Positions 18,368 to 27,310 of a DNA stretch of 64,000 nt are shown here, piece by piece. A program made the translations under genes and the position numbers. The notes under the pieces were generated by a model. That model did no database searches and was not told the DNA's origin. It was given only the letters and a program-made list of their open reading frames with translations. Numbering within the stretch: position 1 is the first letter of the stretch; the number at the start of each line of letters is the position of its first letter. Source of the DNA: Rhizobium sp. (GTDB lineage Bacteria > Pseudomonadota > Alphaproteobacteria > Rhizobiales > Rhizobiaceae); the NCBI GenBank assembly GCA_029865885.1, contig JARXAK010000231.1:1-64000 (forward strand), in the 5' to 3' direction.

Positions 18368-19506
18368 GTCTGCAAGGCCTCGCGCTTCTCGTCCAAATAC
18401 GCGTGGCGATTGTAGATCGATGCAACGCCGGAGACTATCCCGGATTTGTGGTTCAAGACGGCTTCGATGATATGCGGCGGGACCTTCAGGATAGCCATGT
18501 TGGTTGCAACGGTGCGGCGGACATCGTGAAAGCGCCAATCCTCTGCCTCCAGCCCGACGAAGGTATCGAGCCGATCCTTAAAGCGACCGAAACCCGAGAT
18601 CGGTGTCTTGCCGGTCGAGGTAAACACGTAGTCGGAGCCGAGGAAGCGCGGGATAGAGCGGAGAATGTCGAGCGCCTGCCGAGACAGCGGGACGATGTGA
18701 GCCGTGCTGTTTTTCGTGCGATCGGCTTTGAGCGTGAATGTCCCACGATGGAGGTCCAGTTCCGACCAGCGCATGGCCGCTATTTCTTGGCGACGCTGCC
18801 CGGTGAGCAAGAGAAGCTTGCCGAACTGTTCGAAGGGATAGCCTTCGGCCTCGCATCCCTTCCAATAGGCGACGATTTCGTCATCGGTCAGAACACGGTC
18901 ACGCGACTCCTCCTTGATCGGCGGCTTAAGACCGACCACGGGCGAGTTTTCGACAATGCCTTGATCGACGCACCAGGAATAGAGCTTCTTGATTGCGGCC
19001 AGCCCACGGTTCGCCCGCGTGCCTTTGCCTCCCTTCGTGCCGATATCGCTGATCAGGCGCTCAAGTTCGCGGGTCACGTCGCCACGCTTGATGGTATTGA
19101 TTGGCATGGGGTGAAGACCGCTCATGCGCTGCAAAATGCTCTCGGTGCCCTTCCAGTCCTTGGTCTGGCGCTGGGCGTATCGCGTGATGAACTGATGTAT
19201 GACATCGCCCAGCGTCAAAACCGGCGGCGCTGGCTCACCGTCGCGCGCTTGGAATGTGCCCAGTTGAATGTCGCGCAGTATCGATTGTGCCCTTTCGCGA
19301 GCATCCTTGAGCGACAGCACCGGGTAGGTCCCCAGCTTGATGCGTCGCAGTATGCCATCAACGCGAGTGGCGAGATACCAGACCTTTCCGCCTGCAGTCG
19401 AGACGCGGATATGCAGGCCGGTGACAAGCTGGTCACGAACCTCGTACCGCTTACCTTGAGCGGGGGAGAGACTATCAAGCAGCTTGGGTGTCAGTTTCTT
19501 TCGCAT
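18232..19506 (-). CDS. int: P4-type tyrosine recombinase/integrase
   Basis: N-terminal DUF4102-like MRKKLTPKLLDSLSPAQGKRYEVRDQLVTGLHIRVS; catalytic TGQRRQEIAAMRWSEL ... FHDVRRTVATNMA ... LNHKSGIVSGVASIYNRH. Confidence 0.93.
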   Translation of the reverse strand: MRKKLTPKLLDSLSPAQGKRYEVRDQLVTGLHIRVSTAGGKVWYLATRVDGILRRIKLGTYPVLSLKDARERAQSILRDIQLGTFQARDGEPAPPVLTLGDVIHQFITRYAQRQTKDWKGTESILQRMSGLHPMPINTIKRGDVTRELERLISDIGTKGGKGTRANRGLAAIKKLYSWCVDQGIVENSPVVGLKPPIKEESRDRVLTDDEIVAYWKGCEAEGYPFEQFGKLLLLTGQRRQEIAAMRWSELDLHRGTFTLKADRTKNSTAHIVPLSRQALDILRSIPRFLGSDYVFTSTGKTPISGFGRFKDRLDTFVGLEAEDWRFHDVRRTVATNMAILKVPPHIIEAVLNHKSGIVSGVASIYNRHAYLDEKREALQTWADRVTELAATSSVRSAERKLATSLACSATNDFQISGILCAQNV

Positions 19507-19621
19507 GACGCAACAATAAGATTGCAACGTCCGCGTGTCAGGGTATGGTTTGGGACGCGCAGAGATATTACGGAGCCAATTTAATGGTCTCCCTAAACTC
19601 GATGGCGCTCAGATTAGCTGG

Positions 19622-20584
19622 CTACGTTGGTGTTTCGGATATGCCGACCACTATCATTCGCTTTATGTCCCCAGCCCGATCTCGAACGAAATAGACCTGC
19701 AAGTAAACGAGATCGCGTTTCATGTTGTCGATCAAAGTTTTTCGTACTGTTGGGAGTATGTCATAGGGGATGCTAAAGTTTAGAGTTTTAGCTCCATTCT
19801 CAATTTTAATTTTTCCCCAGCCGTTATCTTTGTTGAACTGCGTTATATCGCCAAGTATCAGGTTCGGTGTTTTGTCAACAATAGCAGTTTCAATCTCCGA
19901 AGCCATTTGTCGATTAAGGAACAGTACAGGGCGCGTGTCCTTATGAGCGGATGACCTGATTTCTAAGGTGTCGGCACTTGTCCTTAACGCTGTTGCCATC
20001 TCACTTATCAACGGTGCAGACATGGCAATTAATTTCTGGCTCTGACTAGAGCTAATCGAAGATATAGCCGCCTCGTTCTCTGCCAGCCGTTGCTCTCGAT
20101 GGTATTCCGATATCCGACGCTTAACTAATTCTTGAGTGGAATCTGACAAGTTGTCAGCAGACAATCGACCAGCAATCACATCATCTACAAGAACACTGAG
20201 TTTGGAGGTCGAGCTTGCTGTTTGTTGGGCGTCGGACTGCGCTGACACTGTGGATAGTGTTGGCTCATCGATTTTTTCTATCACACGTTCACTAACGTAA
20301 GCGACAAGGTCAGCCAAAGATATGTTGATGAAAGGATTCTCGTCTTGAGACTGGCCTGGGTCCTCCACATTAATATTGAACGAACCCTCAGACTGACTCT
20401 TCAGTTGTATACTGAAGTTTGACTTGTTCGTAATGTTCTTTACGAATTTTCCATGTTGTCGAAATTGCGCCAACTTAACGACGAGACGTGCAGCGGCATA
20501 TTGAAAGCGGGCAGACTCATAGAAGTTCATTCTGTGTGAATCTGCTAACGCTCCCTCGAAATGAAACGTCAAAGTCTCCGACAT
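19622..20584 (-). CDS. Uncharacterised protein (320 aa), DUF7946-like from memory
   Basis: MSETLTFHFEGALADSHRMNFYESARFQYAAARLVVKL; AT-rich relative to flanks. Confidence 0.65.
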   Translation of the reverse strand: MSETLTFHFEGALADSHRMNFYESARFQYAAARLVVKLAQFRQHGKFVKNITNKSNFSIQLKSQSEGSFNINVEDPGQSQDENPFINISLADLVAYVSERVIEKIDEPTLSTVSAQSDAQQTASSTSKLSVLVDDVIAGRLSADNLSDSTQELVKRRISEYHREQRLAENEAAISSISSSQSQKLIAMSAPLISEMATALRTSADTLEIRSSAHKDTRPVLFLNRQMASEIETAIVDKTPNLILGDITQFNKDNGWGKIKIENGAKTLNFSIPYDILPTVRKTLIDNMKRDLVYLQVYFVRDRAGDIKRMIVVGISETPT

Positions 20585-20717
20585 TTAAAAACTATTCCCC
20601 TGCGACGCCCATCGCACCCTTGCTACCGTTCACCGTACGTTGCATCTTTCGCTTATCATTTCAACCAATCCTTATCTGGATGTAATCGTAGCCAAGCTAA
20701 ACACAGAACGAGACAGA

Positions 20718-21326
20718 ATGAACGAAATAAGTATAGGAGCCGTCGGAGCCGCCGCGATAGCAGGTTTAGTTTCTCTGTTAGGGCTTGTTATTGGCAAAGA
20801 GCAAAAAGTATCAGAGTTTCGACAAGCATGGATAGATGAGCTGAGAAAATGTGTGGTGTCATATCTCGTAAATATCAACGCAATATGTGACGCTTTACGC
20901 CTGGCAAGAGCAGGGAGAGCGATTGATGACGTAGCGTTGCTTTCAAATTACAAAATGCTCAATGAGGCAAGTCATGGAATTACTCTCCGCATAAACCCGT
21001 CTGAGGAGCCTGCAAAAGCACTTCTAAAATCGATGTCTGAGTTTGAATCTATCTCGCAGAGCAATTCAAATTTGACGCCTGAAAAAATACGAGAGCTGGA
21101 AAAGGGATTCATCGAATCTTCTCAGAAACTCCTGAAGTTTGAATGGAAGCGAGTAAAAAAAGGCGAGGCTAATTTCGTTTGGACGAAGAGAGTTGTCTAT
21201 GTGATAATTTTAGTGATGCTATCACTTTTAGCTTATGCATGGTTGGCTGAAAAAAAGACAGAAGGTGGAGCCGTAAGCGCTCCCTGCTTTTATCTGCTTC
21301 AAACAAATGGAAATATTTGTTCATAG
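20718..21326 (+). CDS. Predicted membrane protein with N- and C-terminal TM segments
   Basis: IGAVGAAAIAGLVSLLGLVIGKEQKVSEFRQAWIDELRKCVVSYL ... VVYVIILVMLSLLAYAWLAEKK. Confidence 0.7.
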   Translation: MNEISIGAVGAAAIAGLVSLLGLVIGKEQKVSEFRQAWIDELRKCVVSYLVNINAICDALRLARAGRAIDDVALLSNYKMLNEASHGITLRINPSEEPAKALLKSMSEFESISQSNSNLTPEKIRELEKGFIESSQKLLKFEWKRVKKGEANFVWTKRVVYVIILVMLSLLAYAWLAEKKTEGGAVSAPCFYLLQTNGNICS

Positions 21327-21552
21327 TGCGTTGAGCCCAAAAAATCAGTCGAGTGGTTGCTGTGTAACAATTACTGGGATGCTGTGCGACAGCGGGTGTC
21401 TGGGTGTCTTGCGGGAGCCAAAACAGCTGAACTTAAATGTGCGAAACTGAAATCGTATGTTACGGATTGGCAACTCTGGCAATAAGGCATTCAATATCTT
21501 GTTCGAACCAATCGGCACAAGACGAGTTAAGCCGCAACAGTTTCCAGTCCTG

Positions 21553-21602
21553 TTGAAAATCCGCGTGTCGGTGGTTCAAATCCGCCTCCGGGCACCATTT
21601 TT
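21553..21602. repeat. attR: 50-bp direct repeat (tRNA-Phe 3' fragment)
   Basis: Perfect match to 9654-9703. Confidence 0.93.
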
Positions 21603-21937
21603 CCTAAACAAAATCAATGTGATCTGAGTTCTGCAGCAGTCGATTGGCGAAAGCCATGCTGCGATTTTGCATTCTCTTCTGTTCTCCGTGAAATCGGAAG
21701 GCATGAGGCTTGAACATCAGGGGTGATCGAACTGCGCTTTTGGATTTTGTGATGGTCGCTGCACGTGCACCGGATTTATGACGGGGCACAAGACACCCTT
21801 GGTTGATGCGCTTGAGGTCGGACTGGCCGGTGCAGCCGATTGCCCTCAGGTGATACTGGGCGGGATCGAGTTGTGACTGGTTCACCCTCCAGCGTGGCGA
21901 CCCAGGATAAAGCATCCTCTCAATTGGTCTGAACCGC

Positions 21938-23380
21938 ATGGATCACGTTCCCGAACCGGCAAGCCAAAGGGTCGTCGGTTTCGTCGACGGCGCTGTTTCC
22001 CAGGTGGGGCGACGGGCAACTGAGTTCGACAGACTTCCCCTTGCAGAAACGATCGCCTCGCATTTTGTCCAGACGACGCGGCTGGCGGGTCCGATCCTGA
22101 TGGGCCATCTCTCGAACTTCGCCATGACGACGACGACTTTGCTGCTCTTTGGATGGCTCGGCAGTGGTTCTCTCGCCGCGGCGGGACTTGCGATCCGCGT
22201 GGCGGTCAGCACGAATATTCTGGCGGGCATTCTTCTTGTTGCCGGAGTCGCCGCCTCAAGCGCAAATGGTGGACGGGACGCCACACGCGTTTCCGGTTTC
22301 TACTGGAACGGCCTTTATCTGGCGCTGGCTCTGTCTGTTCTGTCCTTCGTTTGGATGAGTTTTGCGCCAGGCCTTCTTGCCGTTCTCGGCCAGCCTCCAG
22401 AGGTCGTGGCCGAAGCTGAACGGATTCTTCATGTCTTGCGTTGGGGCGAACCGGCAAATCTTGTGCGTCTCGGATTGATGCGCACAATGCTCCCTGCCCT
22501 TGGCATGACCTGGATCTTGTATGCGCTCACGCCCATCTCTCTCGTGCTCTACGCCGTCACCGGTTTTGTGCTTGTTTCGGGTTTTGATGGCCTGCCAACG
22601 CTGGGCGCAATCGGAATCCCCGTCGCTCTGGTCGGCGTGACATGGCTGACGGCGCTGGTCATGCTGGTTGCCGTCCATCTTGGTCGCAGCCGTTCTCTCA
22701 TTCCCTTCGCACCGGTCCGATTTTCGCTGTTGCGGGACATTCTCCGATCTGGCCTGCCGATTGGAACCTTGCAGGGCGTTGACGGGATCTTCTTCCTCAT
22801 TGCAACTGTCGTGGTCGGACAATTCGGTGCTGCCGCGCTCGCTGCACACCAGATCGCGTTGAACTTCGGCACGATCGCCTATTCGCTGGCGGTTTCATTC
22901 GGTGACGCTGCGGCACTGCGCATCAGCTACAGGCGCGGTGCCATTGCCTTTCAGGATGCACGGGTGGCCGGTTTCGTGGGCGTCACCCTGGGCACGGTGT
23001 CGATGGCCGCAGCGGCACTGGTCGTCCTCGCCTTCCCCAACGTCTTCATCGGTTTGTTTATCGACATCACCGATCCGGGCAACGCCGCAACACTCGCGGC
23101 GTCACAGTCGCTGGTGCTGTTTGCCAGTCTCTTTATCTTCGCCGACGGGGTCTACGGGACAGGCATGGGCGTGCTTCGGGGGCTCGGAGACAACCGCTAT
23201 GCGATGTTGGTCGTCATCGTCGTCTACTGGGGCATCGGACTCCCCGTCGGGACTGCCTATCATCTGCTCGTGGGGTTCGGCATTGAAGAGGTCTGGCTGG
23301 GGCTCGCGGCGTTGCAGGGGCTGATCGGGCTGGTTCTGATCCGGCGTTACGCCCAGGTCACACGGCAGGATCCGATATGA
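21938..23380 (+). CDS. MATE-family efflux transporter
   Basis: Twelve-TM-like; GPILMGHLSNFAMTTTTLLLFGWLGSGSLAAAGLA; true start may be downstream. Confidence 0.88.
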   Translation: MDHVPEPASQRVVGFVDGAVSQVGRRATEFDRLPLAETIASHFVQTTRLAGPILMGHLSNFAMTTTTLLLFGWLGSGSLAAAGLAIRVAVSTNILAGILLVAGVAASSANGGRDATRVSGFYWNGLYLALALSVLSFVWMSFAPGLLAVLGQPPEVVAEAERILHVLRWGEPANLVRLGLMRTMLPALGMTWILYALTPISLVLYAVTGFVLVSGFDGLPTLGAIGIPVALVGVTWLTALVMLVAVHLGRSRSLIPFAPVRFSLLRDILRSGLPIGTLQGVDGIFFLIATVVVGQFGAAALAAHQIALNFGTIAYSLAVSFGDAAALRISYRRGAIAFQDARVAGFVGVTLGTVSMAAAALVVLAFPNVFIGLFIDITDPGNAATLAASQSLVLFASLFIFADGVYGTGMGVLRGLGDNRYAMLVVIVVYWGIGLPVGTAYHLLVGFGIEEVWLGLAALQGLIGLVLIRRYAQVTRQDPI

Positions 23381-24507
23381 GTGAACAGGAACTGGGTTCT
23401 GGGAGAACCCTGCTGCATCAGAGCGAAAAATGCAGGGTTCCGGGGCAAGGGTCGCCAATCGATGCCTCGGATCTTGCCGGGTTGACGGCTGCCGCGATGC
23501 CAATACTGACCGGACATGAGCCGGTTTCGGTGATGCAACGGCCTGCGTCTCCGTTGGGCAGGCCGGCCAACCGCCTGGCTGCGCTGCATCATCGGGGCCG
23601 GCAGAAATGGATAACCGTGCCGGACAACATGCGCGGTTCGATCCTCTTCATCCTGTCGGTCGTGTTGTTTTCCATCATGATGGTGGCCATCAAGGAGATT
23701 GGCACGGGCTTGCCGCTGCCCCAGATATTGCTGATCCGGCAGGTCATCCTGAGCATGATACTTCTGCCGCTGCTGCTCGGCGACCTCTCGCGCGCACTCA
23801 GTACGCAATATCTGGGACGACACATCGCGCGAGGGCTCATCTGTCTCGGTTCGCAATACACTTATTTTCTGGCGCTTCTGTATCTGCCACTCGCCGACAT
23901 GACGGCACTCGGCTTCAGCCAGGTCATCTTCATGACCATTGCAGCCGTCGTTATTCTCAAGGAAAAGGTGGGCTGGCGGCGGTGGCTGGCAACAATGGTC
24001 GGCTTCGTTGGCGTCCTCATCATGCTCAGACCGAGCGGCGGTGCTGTCGACACCTATACCCTGGTCGCTGTCTTGAGTGCGCTGCTTTTGTGCGGCGTGA
24101 CCATATCGATCCGACTGATGGCTGGCACTGAGTCGACGGAAACTGTCATGCTCTACCAGTCCTTTGTGCTCTGCGCCGCCTATGCGGTGCCCGGCATTCT
24201 GTGGTGGGAGTGGCCAAGCCAGAAGGAGTGGTTCCTCCTGGTTGTGATCGGCATCGTCGGGACGCTGGGACAGTATCTCTTCACATTAGCATTTCGGGTG
24301 GCGGAGGCTTCGGCGCTCGCACCTCTTGAATTCACCCGGCTGCTGATTGCCATTGTCCTCGGCTACTTCGTCTTCAGCGAAATACCGGAGCTATCGACCA
24401 TGCTGGGTGCGATGATTGTCATGGGCTCGACGATCTACACGGTCCGGCGAAATTCGCGGCACGAAGACACCCATGGACAGAAAGCTTTCAACGGATCAGG
24501 TCCGTAG
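23377..24507 (+). CDS. EamA/DMT-family transporter
   Basis: Ten-TM EamA pattern (GSILFILSVVLFSIMMVAIKEIG ... LAPLEFTRLLIAIVLGYFVFSEIP); ATGA overlap with the MATE stop; start may be internal. Confidence 0.85.
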   Translation: MSEQELGSGRTLLHQSEKCRVPGQGSPIDASDLAGLTAAAMPILTGHEPVSVMQRPASPLGRPANRLAALHHRGRQKWITVPDNMRGSILFILSVVLFSIMMVAIKEIGTGLPLPQILLIRQVILSMILLPLLLGDLSRALSTQYLGRHIARGLICLGSQYTYFLALLYLPLADMTALGFSQVIFMTIAAVVILKEKVGWRRWLATMVGFVGVLIMLRPSGGAVDTYTLVAVLSALLLCGVTISIRLMAGTESTETVMLYQSFVLCAAYAVPGILWWEWPSQKEWFLLVVIGIVGTLGQYLFTLAFRVAEASALAPLEFTRLLIAIVLGYFVFSEIPELSTMLGAMIVMGSTIYTVRRNSRHEDTHGQKAFNGSGP

Positions 24508-24520
24508 GAAGACGGCCCCC

Positions 24521-25471
24521 TCAGGACGCAACCATAGCCAGCTTGCTGGCCATGGGAATGCTTTCCATATGGGTGTCGATGAGGCAATCGACGAAGCGGC
24601 GCGCAAGCTTGAATTCGCTGGAGCTCGGCCCTGTCACCGCTGCGATGGCATGGACCTTTCGGGTGAGGTCCTGGCGCAGCACCCGCAGCCTGCCGGTTTC
24701 GACATGTGGCTGAGCGACGTGATCGGGCAGATAGCCGATATTGCGTCCCGACAGGATCAGGGTCATATGGGCGTGAGCGCCGTATCCGATGTCGCCACGG
24801 GTCGCAGCATTCCGGATCCGTTCGGGGTGGAAGTGCTCGAGATGGCCGCGATTGGCATAGACGGCGTTTTCGATCTGCTGGAGCGTGATGTCTGAATCGC
24901 GGATGTGAAACAGCGGATGCGCCCGGCCGCAATAGATCGCTGCCGTTTCCGGAAACAACGGTTCGAAGTTCAGTTGGCTGAAGTGATCGTCGGTCAGGCC
25001 GATGCCGACGTGAATGAGGCCGTCCGCCACATGGCCCGTCATCTGAAAACCCAGCATGACTTCCAGCTTGAAGCGCGCGTTCGGATAATACTCGGCCAGT
25101 CGGCTGATGGCTTCTGCAATGCGCGAACGCGGATTGTCGACGATGTGGTCCTGGACGCCGATGATCAGCTCATGTCCGGCGCTGTCGTTGAGATTGGACG
25201 CACGCTGCTTGAAGTTCTCGACCGAGGCGAACAGGTCCTTGGCGGCCTGATAGACGACCTCGCCTTCATGATAGAGTTTGAAGCCTTTCGGGCCGCGCTG
25301 GCAGAGCCGAACGCCGAGACGGATTTCCAGCGATTTCAGATATTCGCTCAGCATGGACTGTGAAAGGTTCAAGACTGACTGGGCAGCCGTGAAGCTGCCT
25401 TCCTCCACGATCGTGCAAAAGCATCGCAGCAACTTGAGGTCTACATCGTAGATCTGGGACAAATTCGACAT
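24521..25471 (-). CDS. LysR-family transcriptional regulator
   Basis: LKLLRCFCTIVEEGSFTAAQSVLNLSQSMLSEYLKSLEIRLGVRLCQRG. Confidence 0.92.
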   Translation of the reverse strand: MSNLSQIYDVDLKLLRCFCTIVEEGSFTAAQSVLNLSQSMLSEYLKSLEIRLGVRLCQRGPKGFKLYHEGEVVYQAAKDLFASVENFKQRASNLNDSAGHELIIGVQDHIVDNPRSRIAEAISRLAEYYPNARFKLEVMLGFQMTGHVADGLIHVGIGLTDDHFSQLNFEPLFPETAAIYCGRAHPLFHIRDSDITLQQIENAVYANRGHLEHFHPERIRNAATRGDIGYGAHAHMTLILSGRNIGYLPDHVAQPHVETGRLRVLRQDLTRKVHAIAAVTGPSSSEFKLARRFVDCLIDTHMESIPMASKLAMVAS

Positions 25472-25954
25472 TGCAAACCAGTTCTGACTGTTTGAGCCGC
25501 CCTAGTAGGTTCCTCAGCAAAGATTGTGCCAACACAAGAAACGCATTTGCGATCTTTGATAAAAGTCAACTTTTCAAGGGCTTGGAATCCGTCGCACTCA
25601 GGGGCGATGCAAGTGAGCCGTTGCCGAACATGCGCGAACTGCTCATGTAAATGGCACGGCTTGACCCGAATGGTGCACCGCAACAGTTTTCGGGCACGGA
25701 ATGACAGCTTGCGCAGCTTTTTCGCCAAGACGGAAAGTTGCAGATGTCCCAGGGGAGTCGCTCCCGATTAGAGCAAGATACTATGATTGCAGGGAAACGG
25801 CGTGTTCGAAAAGCATCCATCCTGACCAATCAAAGCATCGAGCTTTGCCGATGGTCACTCATGCTGCACTGCGATTAACGTTCCTTCAACCCCTGTACCT
25901 GCGGGCAATCCTACGGCTGCGGCAGGTACGATGGATGCAAGGACACAGCGCAAA

Positions 25955-27256
25955 ATGTCGAAGAGCTTTCACCTCGCCTGGTTCATGAATTTCTCCGTCG
26001 ATGACTGGAATGCTCCGTTTTCAGCCGGTGGAAAACCCTGGGACGGAAACTTTTATGTCGACATGGCGAAGGCCATGGAGCGTGCCTGTTTCGACTACAT
26101 CATGCTCGAAGACACGTTGATGATCTCGGAAGCCTATGGCCACAGCATGGAGGTCTACCTCAAGCATGCTCTGATGGGCCCGAAGAGCGATCCCATGCCG
26201 CTTGCGGCGCTGATCGCCAGCAAGACAAGCAATCTCGGCGTTGTCGCCACCATGTCGACCATGGCCTATCCGCCCTTCATGCTCGCCCGTCTCTGTGCGA
26301 CGGTCGACAGCATTTCCGGCGGGCGTTTCGGTTGGAATATCGTGACCAGCGGTGAAAATCTCGCCGCCCAGAACTTCGGCATGGACGAGCTGCCACCCCG
26401 CCAGGACCGCTATGACATGGCGGACGAATATGTCGAACTCTGCAAGCAGCTTTGGGGCAGCTGGGACCAGGATGCCGTCGTGCTCGATCGTGAGACCGGC
26501 ACCTATGCCGACTACCGCAAGGTCAGACCCATCAATTTCGTTGGCAAGTATTACAAATGCCGCGGGCCGCTGAATTGCGTGCCTGGCCCGCAGGGTCGCC
26601 CGACCTTCGTACAGGCGGGAGGCTCGCCACGTGGCCGCCAGTTTGCGGCTATGACCGCCGACAGCATTATTGCGGCCGCATCCGGCATCGAGGCGATGAA
26701 GGAATATCGTGATGATATTCGCGCCAGGGCGCGCGCCGGCGGGCGCGATCCGGACGAGGTGAAGGTATTCTTCATCGTCACCCCCGTCTTGGCGGAGACC
26801 GAAGCTGCCGCCAAGGCCAAGCTCGATGACTATATCAGTTCGCCCGAATACCAGGTGAAGACGCTGGCTTCCATCAGCTCGGTCACCGATATCGACTTCT
26901 CGCAATTCGAGCTTGACGAGGAACTGCCTCGGTTGACCACCAATGGCGAGCAGGGCTCGCTCGACGCCTTTGCGCAATGGGGGCGCGGCAAGACGCTGCG
27001 GCAGTTGATCAGCGACAGGGCGACGCGTGGTCTCGACGGTGTCGTGGGCACGCCTGACCAGGTTGCCAAACGGCTGGGCGAGGTGATGGAGGCCGTCGGT
27101 GGTGACGGTTTCCTGATCAGTTCCCCCTTCCAGAAAGTCAGCCGCCAGTATGTCACCGAGATCTGCGAAGGCCTCGTGCCGGCCCTGCAGCGCCGTGGCC
27201 TGACCCGCACGGCATACACAAAGCCGACGCTACGCGAGACCCTTCGCGAGTTCTAG
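25955..27256 (+). CDS. NtaA/SnaA/DszA-type FMN-dependent monooxygenase (copy 1)
   Basis: MSKSFHLAWFMNFSVDDWN ... SGGRFGWNIVTSGENLAAQNFGMDELPPRQDRYDMADEYVELCKQLWGSW. Confidence 0.9.
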   Translation: MSKSFHLAWFMNFSVDDWNAPFSAGGKPWDGNFYVDMAKAMERACFDYIMLEDTLMISEAYGHSMEVYLKHALMGPKSDPMPLAALIASKTSNLGVVATMSTMAYPPFMLARLCATVDSISGGRFGWNIVTSGENLAAQNFGMDELPPRQDRYDMADEYVELCKQLWGSWDQDAVVLDRETGTYADYRKVRPINFVGKYYKCRGPLNCVPGPQGRPTFVQAGGSPRGRQFAAMTADSIIAAASGIEAMKEYRDDIRARARAGGRDPDEVKVFFIVTPVLAETEAAAKAKLDDYISSPEYQVKTLASISSVTDIDFSQFELDEELPRLTTNGEQGSLDAFAQWGRGKTLRQLISDRATRGLDGVVGTPDQVAKRLGEVMEAVGGDGFLISSPFQKVSRQYVTEICEGLVPALQRRGLTRTAYTKPTLRETLREF

Positions 27257-27310
27257 GAGCCCGCGCTGGAGACGAATGACCGATCTGCATCAGACAAGGG
27301 GACACCAGAC

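Larger units (their letters stand above)
9654..21602. mobile_element. ~11.9-kb integrated genomic island / phage-satellite-like element at tRNA-Phe
   Basis: 50-bp flanking direct repeats in a tRNA 3' end, tyrosine integrase, AlpA-like regulator, primase-helicase, cargo genes. Confidence 0.92.

Noticed and set aside
18403-19584. 393-aa plus-strand ORF
   Set aside because: Antisense to the integrase, which has clear catalytic motifs.
21553-21602. Second tRNA-Phe gene
   Set aside because: Only the 3' 50 bp is present; it is the attR copy, not a functional tRNA.
26021-26977. 318-aa minus-strand ORF in the monooxygenase cluster
   Set aside because: Antisense shadow of NtaA copy 1.
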